Shown here: piece by piece, positions 23,537 through 31,280 of the stretch
Numbering within the stretch: the stretch's first letter is position 1
Layout: every line of letters begins with the position of its first letter
NCBI RefSeq assembly: GCF_010727475.1
Contig: NZ_AP022567.1
Coordinates: 2,914,001 to 2,978,000, forward strand
Length of the DNA: 64,000 nucleotides
Direction of reading: 5' to 3'
Origin: Mycolicibacterium mageritense
GTDB taxonomy: Bacteria; Actinomycetota; Actinomycetes; Mycobacteriales; Mycobacteriaceae
Notes under the pieces: generated by a model
Databases searched by the model: none
Told to the model about the DNA's origin: nothing
Seen by the model: the letters and a program-made list of their open reading frames with translations, nothing else
Made by a program: the position numbers and the translations under genes

Positions 23537-25077
23537 GCCCGTTCGCTCCTGAGCTGATGGCCCTTGGTGGTCAGGCACCGGCCGTTCTCCAGGTTCCACT
23601 GCCAGCCGTGCAGGTTGCAGGTCAGGGTGGTGCCCTCAACCACGCCGAACTTCGAAAGGTCGGCCTTGAGGTGCGGGCACCTGCGCTGAATCTCCCAGCC
23701 GTCCAGCGTGATCGACGCGGTGTCGTCGTGGGCTTCGGCGAACCAGCCGTCGGCATAGGCGATGCGTTCGTCGGTCAGACACTTGAAGAACGTGTAGAGG
23801 AACTCGTTGTAGCCGCCGACCCGCCACGCGGAGAACCGGGTGGACAGGAAGATGGTGTTGACCCAGTCCGGCTCGTTGTCCCGCAGCACGGTACGCGCCA
23901 ATTCGGGTGCGATCCCGAAGCCGTACCGGAACTTCTCATCCGGGATAGCTTCGCGCACAACTCGTTTCGGGAAGTCGAGGACCACGGTCTCCGGGCCGAG
24001 GCGCAGCTCGACCGGGTAGCCGATGCCGTCGCAGATCTGATCGGTCTGGCTCATGATCGGTTCGAACAGTGCGCGCAGCGGCTCCAGCAGCGGTTCGCCG
24101 GCCGCGGGCGCCCACGACGCCTTCTCGGCGGCCAGCACCGGGGCCATGCGCTGCGCGTAGTCCTCGATGTAGGCGGCCTTGCCGGTGGTGAAGATCGTCT
24201 CGGGATCGTCCACGGGATGCGTCAGCGAGTTCAGCGTCGAGCCCGTGAAATCCGCTGTGCTGCCGGGGATCATCAGCAGCCCGCCGTCGTGGCCGTGGGA
24301 CCGCATCTGGTCCAGGAACACGATCTGGTCGGGGAAGATGTTCGCCGGGTCGCCGTGGTCGTCGTTGAGATGCCGCAGCTCGGGATCGAGGAAGCACGGC
24401 GGGCCTGCCGAAGGCACCACCCAGGTCGCGCCGACCTGCGCGATGTACTGGCGGCAGCGGTCCATCTGACGCTGGCGCTTCTGCGTGCCGAACGCCTCCT
24501 TGGCCCGGGCGGGCATGTCGTAGACCATCGGGTACCAGATCGCGCCCGAGTACTGCAGCATGTGCACGTCGATCTGGCCGAAGTCGCTGTGCAGCATGTC
24601 GAGGTCGACGGGACGCGCGTCGTTCATGTTGAACGCAACGGTCTCGCCGTCGTCGACCACCAGGCCCGAGTCACCGATCGGGCCGTCGGCGGGCGCCCGC
24701 AGCGCGATGATCATGATGTCGAGATCGCCCTTGGGCCCGCTCACGGTGTGCTTGACGGAGTCGGTGGTCTCGAAGAATTCGTGGAAGCCCAGCTTCTCGA
24801 GCTCGCGCCGCAGGTCCGGCACGGGGTAGTCCGGCAGCAGCACCACGGCGTCCTTGTTGACGTGGCGGCGCAGGTTCTCGGGGTCGAAGTGGTCCTTGTG
24901 GAGATGCGACACGTACAGGTAGTCGACGTCTCCGAGCGCGTCCCAGTCCAGCTGGCTGTTGTCGGGAAAGGGGAACCAGGAGGCGAAATAGGCCGGGTTG
25001 ACCCACGGGTCGCACAGGATGCTGCCGGCCCGGGTCTCGATCAGGAAGCCGGCATGTCCGACGCTGGTGACCTGCAC
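23533..25077 (-). CDS. Metallo-beta-lactamase-fold / Rieske [2Fe-2S] fusion oxidoreductase-like protein
   Basis: About 514 residues. The N-terminal domain has TSVGHAGFLIETRAGSILCD and the metal motif VSHLHKDHFDPE (HxHxDH), as in UlaG/RomA-like metallo-beta-lactamases. A middle region of about 350 residues follows. At the C-terminus sits a Rieske cluster: CPH near residue 467-469 and CNLHGWQWNLENGRC near 487-501, with both CxH and CxxH pairs. The combination recalls CMP-Neu5Ac hydroxylase (CMAH), where the domain order is reversed; a monooxygenase-type hydroxylation is a reasonable guess. Start: the GTG at 25077 has GAAAGG six bases before it; a TTG at 25095 would add six residues. Coupled to the PH-like gene. 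No signal peptide. Confidence 0.78.
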   Translation of the reverse strand: MQVTSVGHAGFLIETRAGSILCDPWVNPAYFASWFPFPDNSQLDWDALGDVDYLYVSHLHKDHFDPENLRRHVNKDAVVLLPDYPVPDLRRELEKLGFHEFFETTDSVKHTVSGPKGDLDIMIIALRAPADGPIGDSGLVVDDGETVAFNMNDARPVDLDMLHSDFGQIDVHMLQYSGAIWYPMVYDMPARAKEAFGTQKRQRQMDRCRQYIAQVGATWVVPSAGPPCFLDPELRHLNDDHGDPANIFPDQIVFLDQMRSHGHDGGLLMIPGSTADFTGSTLNSLTHPVDDPETIFTTGKAAYIEDYAQRMAPVLAAEKASWAPAAGEPLLEPLRALFEPIMSQTDQICDGIGYPVELRLGPETVVLDFPKRVVREAIPDEKFRYGFGIAPELARTVLRDNEPDWVNTIFLSTRFSAWRVGGYNEFLYTFFKCLTDERIAYADGWFAEAHDDTASITLDGWEIQRRCPHLKADLSKFGVVEGTTLTCNLHGWQWNLENGRCLTTKGHQLRSERA

Positions 25078-25164
25078 AAACTGCCTTTCGTCCAAATTCG
25101 TTAATGCCTGGTCAGCCTAGCTGGAATCACGGGACACGCCGAAGCGCGGCAGGTCAGGCGGACG

Positions 25165-25893
25165 CTAGTCCTCGGCGTTCCACAGCTGGCGGTAGTAGTC
25201 GATCCGCGCGGGATCGGGCGCGGCGCCGTAGGCGGTGAAGAACACGTCTGCCCAGTCGCCCGGGTAGTTCCACTCCAGCGACAGCGAGGCCACGGCCAGG
25301 TCGGCCCAGCGGTCGGCCACGCCGAGGTCACCGAAGTCGACGTGCCCGCACCACTGCCCGTCGTCGGCGATGAGGGTGTTCGGCGCGCATGCGTCGCCGT
25401 GGCAGACCACGAGCCGGTCCACCGGTGGCGCTGCGGGCAGCGCGCGTCGACCGGCTTCGCTCAAACCTGCCAGCCGCTTGCGCACCGACCAGTCGTACGG
25501 GCAGTCCTCGACCGGTAGGCGGTCGTGCAGCGCGCGTAGCCCTTTGCCGATGGCGGTGACCGCTGCATGCGGGCGGGCCACCCACTGCGGGTCGACGGCG
25601 GAGCGGCCCGGCAGACCCGCGGTGTGCAGCCATGTAAGGGCGCCGTCGCGGCCGATGCCGAGCACGCGGGGCACCGTGAGGTACGGGCCCGCCCAGGCCA
25701 GTTTGTCGGCTTCGGCGGTCAGGTTCACCGACGGATGTGGCAGCGCGACTTTGACGAACTCGCGTTCGGCGCCGCTGCCCAGCTGGAAGGTGTGGCCGCC
25801 GACTTCGTTGTCCCACACGGCCTTGACCGGGCGGCCTGCGGCAATGTGGGTGACGATGCCGGGGACGGCGACGGTGTCCGCGGGAATGGTCAT
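25165..25893 (-). CDS. Aminoglycoside-phosphotransferase-like kinase (Rv3817-like)
   Basis: The 242-residue protein has the APH catalytic loop and Mg motif: VVCHGDACAPNTLIADDGQW followed by GHVDFGDLGVADRWADLAVA. The N-terminal ATP-binding lobe is short, with EFVKVALPH supplying the likely Lys. It has the layout of APH(3')-type enzymes and takes the place of Rv3817. Whether it phosphorylates an aminoglycoside or a cellular metabolite is unknown; intrinsic resistance is not implied. Divergent from the acyltransferase pair, with about 100 bases between. Confidence 0.82.
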   Translation of the reverse strand: MTIPADTVAVPGIVTHIAAGRPVKAVWDNEVGGHTFQLGSGAEREFVKVALPHPSVNLTAEADKLAWAGPYLTVPRVLGIGRDGALTWLHTAGLPGRSAVDPQWVARPHAAVTAIGKGLRALHDRLPVEDCPYDWSVRKRLAGLSEAGRRALPAAPPVDRLVVCHGDACAPNTLIADDGQWCGHVDFGDLGVADRWADLAVASLSLEWNYPGDWADVFFTAYGAAPDPARIDYYRQLWNAED

Positions 25894-25994
25894 CGGCCCC
25901 AGTATCGTGATCGGCCGTTCGGGTATCCACCGAATTTGCCGCCGGTCGGGTGACCGGGTACGCGCCGGGACCGGCTGGCACTACGCTTGCGGAT

Positions 25995-26786
25995 GTGGAA
26001 CCGGTTTACGGGACTGTCATCCAGCTCGCCCGGCTGGCCTGGCGGCTACAGGGGTTGAAGTTCACCGTGACCGGCGTGGAGAACCTGCCCGTCACCGGTG
26101 GCGCGGTGATCGCGATCAACCACACCAGCTACTTCGATTTCACGTTCGCGGGCCTGCCCGCCTACAAGCAGAAGCGTGGCCGCAAGGTGCGGTTCATGGC
26201 CAAAAAAGAGGTGTTCGACAACAAGATCACCGGGCCCATCATGCGCAGCCTGCGCCATATCGAGGTGGACCGCGACAGTGGGGCCGCGTCCTACGATGCC
26301 GCGGTCGAATACCTCAAGTCCGGCGAGCTGGTCGGGGTGTACCCCGAGGCCACCATCAGCCGCAGCTTCGAGATCAAGCAGTTCAAGTCCGGCGCGGCCC
26401 GCATGGCGATCGAGGCCGGCGTGCCGATCGTCCCGCACATCGTCTGGGGCGCGCAGCGCATCTGGACCAAGGGACGCCCGAAGAACCTGTACCGGCCCAA
26501 GGTGCCGATCTCGATCGCCGTCGGCGAGCCGATCCAGCCGACGCTGCCTGCGCCGGAACTGACCGCGCTGCTGCATTCGCGTATGCAGCACCTGCTCGAC
26601 CAGGTGCAGGATGCCTACGGGCCGCATCCCGCCGGGGAGTTCTGGGTTCCGCACCGGCTCGGTGGCGGGGCGCCCTCGCTGGCCGAGGCGAACCGGATGG
26701 ATGCCGAGGAAGCGGCCGAGAAGGCGGCCCGGCGGGCGTTGGGGGGACAGACCGGACCCAACGAGCCGACAGGCGCGCCGGGGTAG
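25995..26786 (+). CDS. 1-acylglycerol-phosphate-acyltransferase-like protein, first of a tandem pair
   Basis: About 263 residues of the PlsC/LPLAT family. Motif 1 (HX4D) is NHTSYFDF, motif 3 is VGVYPEATISRSF, and motif 4 is GVPIVPHIVWGAQRIW. No transmembrane helix is obvious apart from a hydrophobic start (VIQLARLAWRLQGL). The GTG at 25995 is preferred over an ATG at 25950, since the protein then starts VEPVYGTVIQL like Rv3816c. Such enzymes move acyl chains from acyl-CoA to lysophosphatidic acid or related acceptors. The second copy follows after 6 bases, then a HAD phosphatase gene. M. tuberculosis has three such genes here (Rv3814c-Rv3816c), this strain two. Confidence 0.85.
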   Translation: MEPVYGTVIQLARLAWRLQGLKFTVTGVENLPVTGGAVIAINHTSYFDFTFAGLPAYKQKRGRKVRFMAKKEVFDNKITGPIMRSLRHIEVDRDSGAASYDAAVEYLKSGELVGVYPEATISRSFEIKQFKSGAARMAIEAGVPIVPHIVWGAQRIWTKGRPKNLYRPKVPISIAVGEPIQPTLPAPELTALLHSRMQHLLDQVQDAYGPHPAGEFWVPHRLGGGAPSLAEANRMDAEEAAEKAARRALGGQTGPNEPTGAPG

Positions 26787-26792
26787 GGGCGC

Positions 26793-27557
26793 ATGGAACC
26801 GGTTTTCCGCAGTTTGGAGATCGCCGCCACGCTAGGGGTCCGCGCAACGGGAACCCGGATCACCTTCCGAGGGCTGCAGAATCTGCCCGCGTCGGGTGGT
26901 GCCGTGGTGGCGATCAACCACACCAGCTATGTCGACTTCCTCCCCGCGGCGCTGGCCGCGAAGGAACGCCGCCGGCGGATGCGCTTCATGATCAAGGCCG
27001 AGATGGACGAGGTGACGGTGATCCACTTCCTGATCAAGCACACCGGCACCATCCCGGTCGACCGGTCCGCGGGGGCGGGCGCGTATGCGAATGCCGTGGC
27101 GGCGCTGCGCGCCGGTGAACTGGTGGGTGTGTATCCCGAGGCAACCATCAGCCGCAGCTTCGAACTCAAGGGTTTCAAGACCGGGGCGGCCCGCATGGCG
27201 ATCGAAGCCGACGTGCCCATCGTCCCGCTGATCGTCTGGGGAGCGCAACGGATCTGGACCAAAGACCACCCGAGGTCGTTGGGGCGCAAGAAGATTCCGG
27301 TGTCGGTGGTGCTCGGCACGCCGATCCGGCCGACCGGTTCGGTGGCCGAACTCGACGCGAGGTTGCGCGGCTCGATGTCGGCTCTGCTCGACGAGGCACA
27401 GCGCGGGTACCCGACCCCGGCCGGTGCGTACTGGGTGCCGCGCCGGCTCGGGGGCAGTGCGCCGACGCCCGAAGAGGCCACGCGGCTCGACGAGGTGGAG
27501 TTGGCCGAGCGGGCCCGCAAGCGTGCCGAGCGGGAAGCGACGAGGAACAACAGGTGA
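26793..27557 (+). CDS. 1-acylglycerol-phosphate-acyltransferase-like protein, second of a tandem pair
   Basis: The 254-residue paralogue of the preceding gene keeps the same motifs: NHTSYVDF (HX4D), VGVYPEATISRSF and DVPIVPLIVWGAQRIWTK. The active-site residues are intact, so it should be active. The C-terminal tail is rich in Glu/Arg/Ala. It starts 6 bases after the first paralogue and its stop overlaps the HAD gene start (GTGA), so all three are co-transcribed. Acceptor lipid unknown; the neighbours suggest envelope lipid work, which is inference. Confidence 0.85.
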   Translation: MEPVFRSLEIAATLGVRATGTRITFRGLQNLPASGGAVVAINHTSYVDFLPAALAAKERRRRMRFMIKAEMDEVTVIHFLIKHTGTIPVDRSAGAGAYANAVAALRAGELVGVYPEATISRSFELKGFKTGAARMAIEADVPIVPLIVWGAQRIWTKDHPRSLGRKKIPVSVVLGTPIRPTGSVAELDARLRGSMSALLDEAQRGYPTPAGAYWVPRRLGGSAPTPEEATRLDEVELAERARKRAEREATRNNR

Positions 27558-28384
27558 GCCCAGGAGGAACGCCGGGGCTGATCGCCACCGACGTGGACGG
27601 CACGCTGCTCGACGAGGACGAGAAGGTCACGCCGCGCACTCGCGCGGCCGTGCATGCCGCGGTCGACGCCGGGGCGACGTTCATCTTGGCGACGGGCAGG
27701 CCGCCGCGCTGGATCCAGCCCGTGGTCGACGGGCTCGGCCTGGCGCCCATGGCGGTGTGTGCCAACGGCGCCGTGATCTATGACCCGGCGACCGATCGCA
27801 TCATCTCGGCCCACACGCTGTCGGCCGACGTGCTGGGCGAGCTCGCCGAGATCGCGACCCGGGTGATCCCCGGCGCGGGCCTGGCGGTCGAACGCGTCGG
27901 GGCGTCGGCGCACGACGCCGCGACACCGCAGTTCGTCAGCTCACCGGGCTACGAGCACGCGTGGCTCAATCCCGACAACACCGAGGTGTCGGTCGAGGAT
28001 CTGCTGAGCGAGCCCGCGGTGAAGCTGCTGATCCGCAAAGCCGGTGCGCGCAGCGCCGACATGGCCGTGGAGCTGCTCAAACACATTGGGCTGCAGGGCG
28101 ATATCACGTACTCGACCAACAACGGCCTGATCGAGGTGGTGCCCGTCGGCATCAGCAAGGCCACCGGGGTCCAGCAGCTCGCGGGCCCGCTCGGCCTGAC
28201 CGCCGACGATGTGGTGACCTTCGGGGACATGCCCAACGACGTGCCCATGCTGAGCTGGGCCGGTCGCGGGGTCGCGATGGGCAACGCGCATCCCGAGGCG
28301 GTCGCGGCCGCCGACGAGGTCACCGAGACCAACGCCGAGGACGGCGTGGCCCGGGTACTCGAGCGCTGGTGGGCTACGGATTGA
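27554..28384 (+). CDS. HAD-superfamily hydrolase, Cof type (Rv3813c-like)
   Basis: The 276-residue protein has all HAD motifs: LIATDVDGTLLDEDEKV (motif I Asps), FILATGRPPRWI (motif II), a Lys in VKLLIRKAG (motif III) and FGDMPNDVPMLSWAG (motif IV). The large cap between motifs II and III marks subclass IIB (Cof). Such enzymes dephosphorylate sugar phosphates, flavin or pyridoxal phosphates; the substrate here is unknown. The GTG start overlaps the acyltransferase stop. It runs 11 bases into the convergent PGRP gene. Confidence 0.87.
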   Translation: MSPGGTPGLIATDVDGTLLDEDEKVTPRTRAAVHAAVDAGATFILATGRPPRWIQPVVDGLGLAPMAVCANGAVIYDPATDRIISAHTLSADVLGELAEIATRVIPGAGLAVERVGASAHDAATPQFVSSPGYEHAWLNPDNTEVSVEDLLSEPAVKLLIRKAGARSADMAVELLKHIGLQGDITYSTNNGLIEVVPVGISKATGVQQLAGPLGLTADDVVTFGDMPNDVPMLSWAGRGVAMGNAHPEAVAAADEVTETNAEDGVARVLERWWATD

Positions 28385-29984
28385 TGGGCTTGAACCGCTC
28401 GAGCTGGACGGGCTGATCGTCCGGTGCGGGCGGCGGCAGTTCCTGCGGCACACCGTCGATCACGCGGGTGACGGTGCCCTTCTCGCGGTCGAAGTTCAGC
28501 GTGCCGTGCTGGAAGTTCTGCACGATCCACTGCGGTTCCTGGATCTCGCCGCTGGTCGGCAGTCCGAGTACGCCCCGTTCGAAGCCCAGTGAGCCCCAGG
28601 CCTCGTAGATCGCGCCTGTGACGGGCTCGGCACCGCTGGCCGGCGACCAGTACAGCGCGCCTTTCTCGAACGTCGCGTAGCGCGCGTCGCCTGCGGCCGC
28701 GGCCTCGGGCGAGGTCGGGTTGCCCAGCAGGCCCGCGGCGCCGCCGGTCTGTTGCCAGCGGTCGAAGATCGCGCCGCCGCGCATCTGCTCGGCGAGATCC
28801 TGCGGGCCGGGCGGCTGGTTGAACCGGGCCGCGATGTCGCGGATGAGCGGCATCTGGGCGTAGGCGGCGTTGCCGGGGCAGTCGGTGATGCCGACGTCAC
28901 GGTGGGTGAAGATGGTCGGCAGCGTCGGGGTGGCGCCGCGCGGGAAATGCGTGAACGAACCACCCGCCGAGGTCAGCACCGTGGTGCCGTGCGGGTCGAT
29001 GTGGTCGAGACCCAGCCGCCAGCCGAGCAGCCGCCCGGTGTTGCGCAACTGGATCGGGGTGGGCGGCACGACGTCGAAGTCGCCCATCATGGCCACACCC
29101 CAGGTGTCGCGGTTGAACCCGCCGGTGTGCGAGCCCTCGACAGCCCGGTTGATGCCGCCCGCACGGCCTTCGAAGACCTGGCCGTATTTGTCGACAAGTG
29201 CGTTGTAGGCGATGTCGCACCAGCCCAGGGTGCGGGTGTGGTACTCGTAGATCGAGCGGACGATCCCGGCCGAGTCCTCCGGTGTGTAGTCGTTGCTACC
29301 CGCCGTGTGGTGCACGATTCCCGCGCGGATCCCGTTGTCGTACACCGTGTTTCCGCAGCGCATCGATTCGTCGGCGCCCCACTGCGCGCGGGTGATGACG
29401 TTGGGCGGGACGCCGGGGGCCGTGACGGCGGCCGGTAGCGGGCCCGTGTCGACGGGTGCCTGCGGCGGGCTGATCAGCACCGCGGTGATGTTCTGCCCGA
29501 ACGGTTGCTCGACGGTCGCGGGCCGGTAGCCCAGTCCGGGTTTCGCGGCGTCCTGATCGGCCGCACCCGTGGGCGCGGCGTCTTTGGGGCGCGTGACCGC
29601 GATCTGCACGGTGGTGGTGCGCCCGACGAAGATCGGCTCGGTGCCGCGCGGGCCGGGGGTGTCGGCGCCGACGCCGTCGAGATTCTCGGCCTGATACCAG
29701 GGGCCCCACGATCCGTCGGCCTTGCGCGCGCGTACGCGCGCCGAGGTTCCGCGCAGATCCTGCGCGGTGAGCGCGACCATCGAGAAGGGCGTGTCCTGAT
29801 GGACCTCGCGGATGCTCTCGCCGCCCGCGAGATTGTTCAGAGGTTGCTGTGCCAGCGCAGGTGCATTGTCTGCAGGGTTGGCGGGTTCGCTGTCAGGGAG
29901 CCCGTCGATCGCCCACGGCAGGATTACGACTGTCGCCGCGATCGCGGTGAACAGGATCGACGGCGCTGGGCGGCGGGACGGCAC
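28374..29984 (-). CDS. Secreted PGRP-type N-acetylmuramoyl-L-alanine amidase with LGFP repeats (Rv3811-like)
   Basis: The 536-residue protein starts with a signal-like helix (SILFTAIAATVVILPWAIDG). Residues about 205-380 form the amidase_2/PGRP domain, with GIVHHTAGSNDYTPEDSAGI (first zinc His), IAYNALVDKYGQVFEGRAGG, then GSHTGGFNRDTWGVAMMGD and THRDVGITDCPG (third ligand Cys region). LGFP-like repeats follow (LLGNPTSPEAAAAGDARYA, VLGLPTSGE), which in corynebacterial surface proteins bind the envelope. It should cut the peptide stem from muramic acid in the wall. The GTG start at 29984 has no clear ribosome site. Downstream of erp on the same strand, separated by a hairpin. Confidence 0.88.
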   Translation of the reverse strand: MPSRRPAPSILFTAIAATVVILPWAIDGLPDSEPANPADNAPALAQQPLNNLAGGESIREVHQDTPFSMVALTAQDLRGTSARVRARKADGSWGPWYQAENLDGVGADTPGPRGTEPIFVGRTTTVQIAVTRPKDAAPTGAADQDAAKPGLGYRPATVEQPFGQNITAVLISPPQAPVDTGPLPAAVTAPGVPPNVITRAQWGADESMRCGNTVYDNGIRAGIVHHTAGSNDYTPEDSAGIVRSIYEYHTRTLGWCDIAYNALVDKYGQVFEGRAGGINRAVEGSHTGGFNRDTWGVAMMGDFDVVPPTPIQLRNTGRLLGWRLGLDHIDPHGTTVLTSAGGSFTHFPRGATPTLPTIFTHRDVGITDCPGNAAYAQMPLIRDIAARFNQPPGPQDLAEQMRGGAIFDRWQQTGGAAGLLGNPTSPEAAAAGDARYATFEKGALYWSPASGAEPVTGAIYEAWGSLGFERGVLGLPTSGEIQEPQWIVQNFQHGTLNFDREKGTVTRVIDGVPQELPPPAPDDQPVQLERFKPINP

Positions 29985-30061
29985 GGACTGATGTTACGTA
30001 TGGGTCTAGTGTTACTAATGTTTCGACACGGCCCGACCCGCACATTTCGTCACCAACACGC

Positions 30062-30101
30062 AACGGCACCGCAGAGCCCAGCCGGCTTCTGCGGTGCCGT
30101 T
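30062..30101 (-). terminator. Hairpin terminator downstream of erp
   Basis: A 14-base perfect inverted repeat (AACGGCACCGCAGA / TCTGCGGTGCCGTT) with a 12-base loop lies 16 bases after the erp stop and before the PGRP gene. There is no U-tract, which is common for mycobacterial terminators. Confidence 0.8.
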
Positions 30102-30116
30102 TCGTGATAGGTCTTC

Positions 30117-31067
30117 CTACGGTGTCGGCGGAGCCGGCGGCGGCACCGGAGCGGGTGCGGCCGGGACACCGGACTTCATGGCCGACGTGATGGCCGGCAT
30201 GACCATGCCCTTGAGCAGATCGATCGCCTGGCCTGCGCCGAGCTGGTTGGCGGCGCTGGACAGGTCGCCGAACAGCCCGCCACCGCCCGTGGGAGCGGCT
30301 GCCGGCATCGCGCCGAGCGACGGGTCACCCAGCAGCGGGTAGGTGCCGAGGCCCGGATCCGCACCGAGCGGCGCCGAGATGGGCACCTCGCCCGGCGCGG
30401 GCAGCGCGCCGGTGGTGTTGGAGATCGGCAGCAGCGCCGGATCGCCGCCGATCGGCGGGGTGGTCAGGCCCGTCGCCGCATCGGTCAGCCCGGGCGTGGT
30501 CAGCCCACCCGGCGCGGCACCGGTCGGGCTCGTCAAACCGGGGTTGGTCAGGCTCGGGGTGGTCAGCCCGCCCGGGGCGCCACCGGGCGCGGTCAGCGCG
30601 GGGTTGGTCAGGCCCGGATCGGTGAGCGACGGCGTGGCAGGCGTACCTGCCGCAGGCAGGCCCGCGTTGGGTGCGGTCAGGCCGCCCGGACTGGTCAGGC
30701 CCGGAGACGTCAGCCCGGGCGAGGTGAGCGCCGGATCGGTCAGGCCGGGCGAGGTGAGTCCGGGCGAGGTCAGTCCCGGTGCGCCGAGGCCGGGCGACGT
30801 GAGCGTCGGCGAGGCCAGGGACGGTGTGGCACCCGTCCCACCGAGGATGCCGCCCGGCAGGTTGATGCCGAACTGGGACAGGCCCTGGGACAGCGCCGAC
30901 ATAAGCTCGCTGGGCAGGTCGGTGATCATCGCGGCCTGCGTGAACTCACGCTGCTGGGGTTCGGGCGCCAGCTCGGTGACGGCCACTAATGCGACTGGAC
31001 TTGCGACTGCCACTGCAGCGACTGCGCGCATGGCTGTCGAGAGCTTGCGTCGACGTCGGTTCGGCAC
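30117..31067 (-). CDS. erp: Exported repetitive protein Erp (PirG)
   Basis: The 316-residue surface protein has the conserved Erp N-terminus PNRRRRKLSTAM, then a signal helix and the ITDLPSELMSALSQGLSQFG block. The centre is a series of PGLTS-type pentapeptides that vary between species. The C-terminal half ends with a hydrophobic LGAGQAIDLLKGMVMPAI segment and Pro-rich tail. Erp is known to be exported to the cell surface and to contribute to virulence in pathogenic mycobacteria. The GTG start at 31067 is chosen because GAGGAG lies eight bases before it and the upstream frame has no family sequence. Divergent from glf. Confidence 0.93.
   Translation of the reverse strand: MPNRRRRKLSTAMRAVAAVAVASPVALVAVTELAPEPQQREFTQAAMITDLPSELMSALSQGLSQFGINLPGGILGGTGATPSLASPTLTSPGLGAPGLTSPGLTSPGLTDPALTSPGLTSPGLTSPGGLTAPNAGLPAAGTPATPSLTDPGLTNPALTAPGGAPGGLTTPSLTNPGLTSPTGAAPGGLTTPGLTDAATGLTTPPIGGDPALLPISNTTGALPAPGEVPISAPLGADPGLGTYPLLGDPSLGAMPAAAPTGGGGLFGDLSSAANQLGAGQAIDLLKGMVMPAITSAMKSGVPAAPAPVPPPAPPTP
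30460..30835. repeat. PGLTS-type pentapeptide repeat region of erp
   Basis: Tandem, imperfect 15-base units encode P-[GA]-L-T-[SDTN] pentapeptides, more than fifteen by eye, with some Gly/Ala-rich spacers. This region is known to differ in number and sequence between species and is a likely site of slippage. Confidence 0.85.
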
Positions 31068-31280
31068 GGAAGTCTCCTCAATATTGGACTGCATGTTTGG
31101 TGCTCGTGGGTTGTCAGCGGCTACGGACAAATCGTGCGGAGCCCATGAGCGCCAACGTGATCGATGGTACTGGTGTGACTATTGGGTCTAGAGTGACGAT
31201 ATTGAATTGTGAGCGAATTGCGACCTGAGCCCGCCGTCGAATTCGGGGCATCCTGGGGCGGTCGGATACCCTGGCTGCCG
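31068..31280. promoter_or_regulatory. Divergent erp-glf intergenic region
   Basis: The 213-base region between two divergently read envelope genes, so it should hold both promoters. It is AT-richer than its surroundings near 31165-31215. No conserved box was identified. An upstream in-frame GTG for glf at 31209 lies within it. Confidence 0.45.

Noticed and set aside
30460..30835. Repetitive DNA that could be taken for a CRISPR array
   Set aside because: The units are imperfect 15-mers in frame with the erp pentapeptides; no unique spacers.
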